A stretch of DNA of 7,449 nt from Actinomycetota bacterium (GTDB lineage Bacteria > Actinomycetota > Thermoleophilia > Solirubrobacterales > 70-9), in assembly GCA_005884985.1 (NCBI GenBank), contig VAYK01000090.1, positions 1 to 7,449 on the forward strand. The letters run 5' to 3'. The notes beneath the pieces are model-generated. The model had not been told where the DNA came from, ran no database searches, and saw only the letters and a list, made by a program, of their open reading frames with translations. The translations under genes were made by a program, and so were the position numbers. Of this stretch, positions 6,408-7,449 are shown in pieces. Every line of letters starts with the position of its first letter. Within the stretch, counting starts at the first letter, position 1.

Positions 6408-6447
6408 TCCGCATCAGCAAGCGGATTCCCGACACTTCCGGGCGGAT
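6408..6447. repeat. Cluster of inverted and direct repeats in the divergent region
   Basis: TCCGC (6408-6412) and GCGGA (6421-6425) form an inverted repeat with an 8-base centre. CCCG (6428-6431) and CGGG (6439-6442) form another with a 7-base centre. GCGGAT occurs twice, at 6421-6426 and 6442-6447, 21 bases apart, which is about two helical turns. This could be a site for a dimeric regulator. Confidence 0.3.
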
Positions 6448-6473
6448 ATGCCCCGGGATCGCAAGGGGAGAGT

Positions 6474-6487
6474 GGAAATCGCTTTCC
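6474..6487 (+). repeat. Small hairpin GGAAA-TCGC-TTTCC before the membrane protein gene
   Basis: A perfect 5-bp stem with a 4-base loop ends 16 bases before the ATG at 6504. A purine stretch, AAGGGGAGAG (6463-6472), sits just ahead of it, too far from the ATG to be a normal ribosome binding site. The hairpin may lie in the 5' leader; function is unknown. Confidence 0.3.
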
Positions 6488-6503
6488 GGGGCGGCCTGAG
6501 CCG

Positions 6504-6929
6504 ATGGTCGCCGTCCATCTCGCAGTCGGGATCACTGTCATCGCTGGCAACCTGATCGCCGGGGGCTGGGGCGGCATCGCCTGGCTTCGCCACCAGCCGT
6601 CGGTCGGGTTCTGGTACGCGCTGCGCGTCGCCCAGGCGGCCGTCGTCCTCCAGGTCGGCCTCGGCGCGATCCTCCTGCTCTCGGGCCGCGAGGCCAATGG
6701 CCTCCACTACCTGTACGGCGTGCTGCCGATCCTCGTCTCACTGCTCGCGGAGGCTGCGCGCGCCGGAGCGGCGGAGCGGGAGCTCACCGGTCTCGACTTC
6801 GAGTCCCTGCCGAAGGAGCGCCAGCGCCGCATCGCGCTGGCGATCGTCCGCCGCGAGACCGGGATCATGGCCGCCTCCGCGCTGGTCATCTTCCTGCTCG
6901 CGCTGCGCGCGGCGACGACGGCGGGTTAG
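6504..6929 (+). CDS. Small four-helix membrane protein of unknown function
   Basis: I do not recognise this 141-residue protein. It is hydrophobic with four likely helices at about residues 3-27, 36-60, 67-83 and 119-137, and a charged cytoplasm-like segment (about 84-118) rich in Glu, Arg and Lys, containing LPKERQRR. Helix 1 is rich in Gly and Ala. His5, His30 and His67 lie in or next to helices 1-3, so haem or metal binding is conceivable but unsupported. It is divergent from nuoA across 146 bases and convergent with the flavin reductase gene. ATG 6504 is the first usable start in frame; the ribosome binding site is weak (GGGGCGG, 6488-6494). G+C-rich third positions and the coherent hydrophobic pattern support real coding. 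The stop is TAG. A role near the respiratory chain is only a guess from position. Confidence 0.8.
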   Translation: MVAVHLAVGITVIAGNLIAGGWGGIAWLRHQPSVGFWYALRVAQAAVVLQVGLGAILLLSGREANGLHYLYGVLPILVSLLAEAARAGAAERELTGLDFESLPKERQRRIALAIVRRETGIMAASALVIFLLALRAATTAG

Positions 6930-6933
6930 CGCC

Positions 6934-6947
6934 CGCTGGCGCCGGCG
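6934..6947. terminator. Weak hairpin between convergent genes, possible bidirectional terminator
   Basis: The 28 bases between the two convergent stop codons are very G+C-rich and include CGCTG-GCGC-CGGCG, which can form a 5-bp stem (with one T-G pair) and a 4-base loop. There is no run of T on either side, so intrinsic termination is doubtful. Confidence 0.2.
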
Positions 6948-6957
6948 CGGCATCGCC

Positions 6958-7443
6958 CTACGGGTTGAGGAGACCCTGGTACTCGCCCTCGTAGAACAGG
7001 AGCGGCTCGCCGTCGGCCGCCTCGAGATCGAGCACGCGACCGGTGGCGATCGTGTGGTCGCCGCCGTCGTGCACGTCGCGCAGCTCGCAGGCGAGCCAGA
7101 TCAGCGTCCCCTCGATCTTCGGCGTTCCCGCCCGCTCTCCCCAGGCGACGCCGTCCCACTTCTCGGGGTGCGGGTCCTTGGTGCTGAAGCGCCGCGCCAG
7201 CTCGGCCTGATCCCCGGCGAGCACGTTGATCCCGAACCGGCGGGCGTGCTCGACTGCGACCAGGGTGCGCGAGCCCAGGTCGAGGCAGGCGAGCATCAGC
7301 GGCGGCTCAAGCGACAGCGACGCGACCGCGTTCGCGGTGGCGCCCGCGGGTCCCGTGGGGCCGGTCGCCGTGACCACCGTGACTCCGGTCGGGAAGCGCG
7401 ACATTGCCTCGCGCAGCGTGGCTGGCTCGATCTGAAGTGGCAT
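6958..7443 (-). CDS. Flavin reductase-like domain protein (HpaC/short-chain flavin reductase family)
   Basis: Members of this family form a dimeric FMN-binding split barrel and use NAD(P)H to reduce free flavin, often for a partner monooxygenase. The 161-residue product spans the domain. Visible marks are FPTGVTVVT (residues 17-25), the TANAVASLSLEPPLML stretch (36-51), INVLAGDQ (72-79) and the hallmark GDHTIATGRV (128-137). No monooxygenase gene is in the window, so the substrate partner is unknown, and some family members bind haem or coenzyme F420 instead. The ATG at 7443 has only 6 bases before it in the window, so the start and any operon partner upstream cannot be judged. The stop is TAG, 28 bases from the stop of the convergent membrane protein gene. 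It is not part of the nuo transcription unit. Confidence 0.88.
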   Translation of the reverse strand: MPLQIEPATLREAMSRFPTGVTVVTATGPTGPAGATANAVASLSLEPPLMLACLDLGSRTLVAVEHARRFGINVLAGDQAELARRFSTKDPHPEKWDGVAWGERAGTPKIEGTLIWLACELRDVHDGGDHTIATGRVLDLEAADGEPLLFYEGEYQGLLNP

Positions 7444-7449
7444 CAGGCG

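Larger units (their letters stand above)
6358..6503. promoter_or_regulatory. Divergent intergenic region between nuoA and the membrane protein gene
   Basis: This 146-base stretch must hold the promoters for the nuo operon (leftward) and for the plus-strand gene at 6504. The part from about 6365 to 6420 is clearly richer in A+T than the genes. I found no convincing plus-strand promoter. It contains several short inverted repeats and one direct repeat, listed separately, that could bind regulators; none matches an operator I recognise. Confidence 0.55.

Noticed and set aside
6472..6555. A 27-codon small frame from GTG 6472 behind a strong purine stretch
   Set aside because: The purine stretch abuts the GTG with no spacer, the frame overlaps the membrane protein gene, and the peptide has no feature of interest.
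6414..6707. Minus-strand open frames opposite the small membrane protein
   Set aside because: The translations are Arg/Pro-rich and lack structure, while the plus-strand frame gives a coherent four-helix protein.

Overview
The window comes from a high-GC bacterium (by eye roughly two thirds G+C, strong G/C at third codon positions). Separate nuoC and nuoD genes, the residues around the cluster ligands, frequent GTG starts and 4-base stop/start overlaps fit Actinomycetota. Thermoleophilia (Solirubrobacterales-like) is my best guess, but it rests on recall, not on a search.

Layout. Positions 1-6357 on the minus strand hold the first seven genes of a proton-pumping NADH:quinone oxidoreductase (complex I) operon, in transcription order nuoA, nuoB, nuoC, nuoD, nuoE, nuoF, nuoG. 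NuoG runs off the left edge, so the membrane-arm genes presumably lie beyond position 1. Every junction overlaps by 1 to 8 bases, which implies one transcript with coupled translation. Positions 6358-6503 are an AT-richer divergent intergenic region with the likely nuo promoter and several short inverted repeats. Positions 6504-6929 (plus strand) encode a small four-helix membrane protein of unknown function. Positions 6958-7443 (minus strand, convergent) encode a short-chain flavin reductase-family protein.

How the genes work together. NuoE, NuoF and NuoG form the NADH-oxidising arm (FMN plus Fe-S chain). NuoB, NuoC and NuoD form the connecting arm with cluster N2 and the quinone site. NuoA is the first membrane subunit. 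The flavin reductase and the small membrane protein are neighbours, not obvious parts of the complex.

The main surprise is damage in two adjacent genes that should be essential for the complex. nuoB has an in-frame TAG at codon 96, between the first and second pairs of N2 cysteine ligands. nuoC has a +1 frameshift near codon 104-107. The other five nuo genes read cleanly. TAG ends two other genes here, so wholesale amber recoding is unlikely. The choices are consensus error in the assembly, a decaying operon copy, or (least likely) recoding or split-subunit expression. I see no new defence, mobile or CRISPR system.
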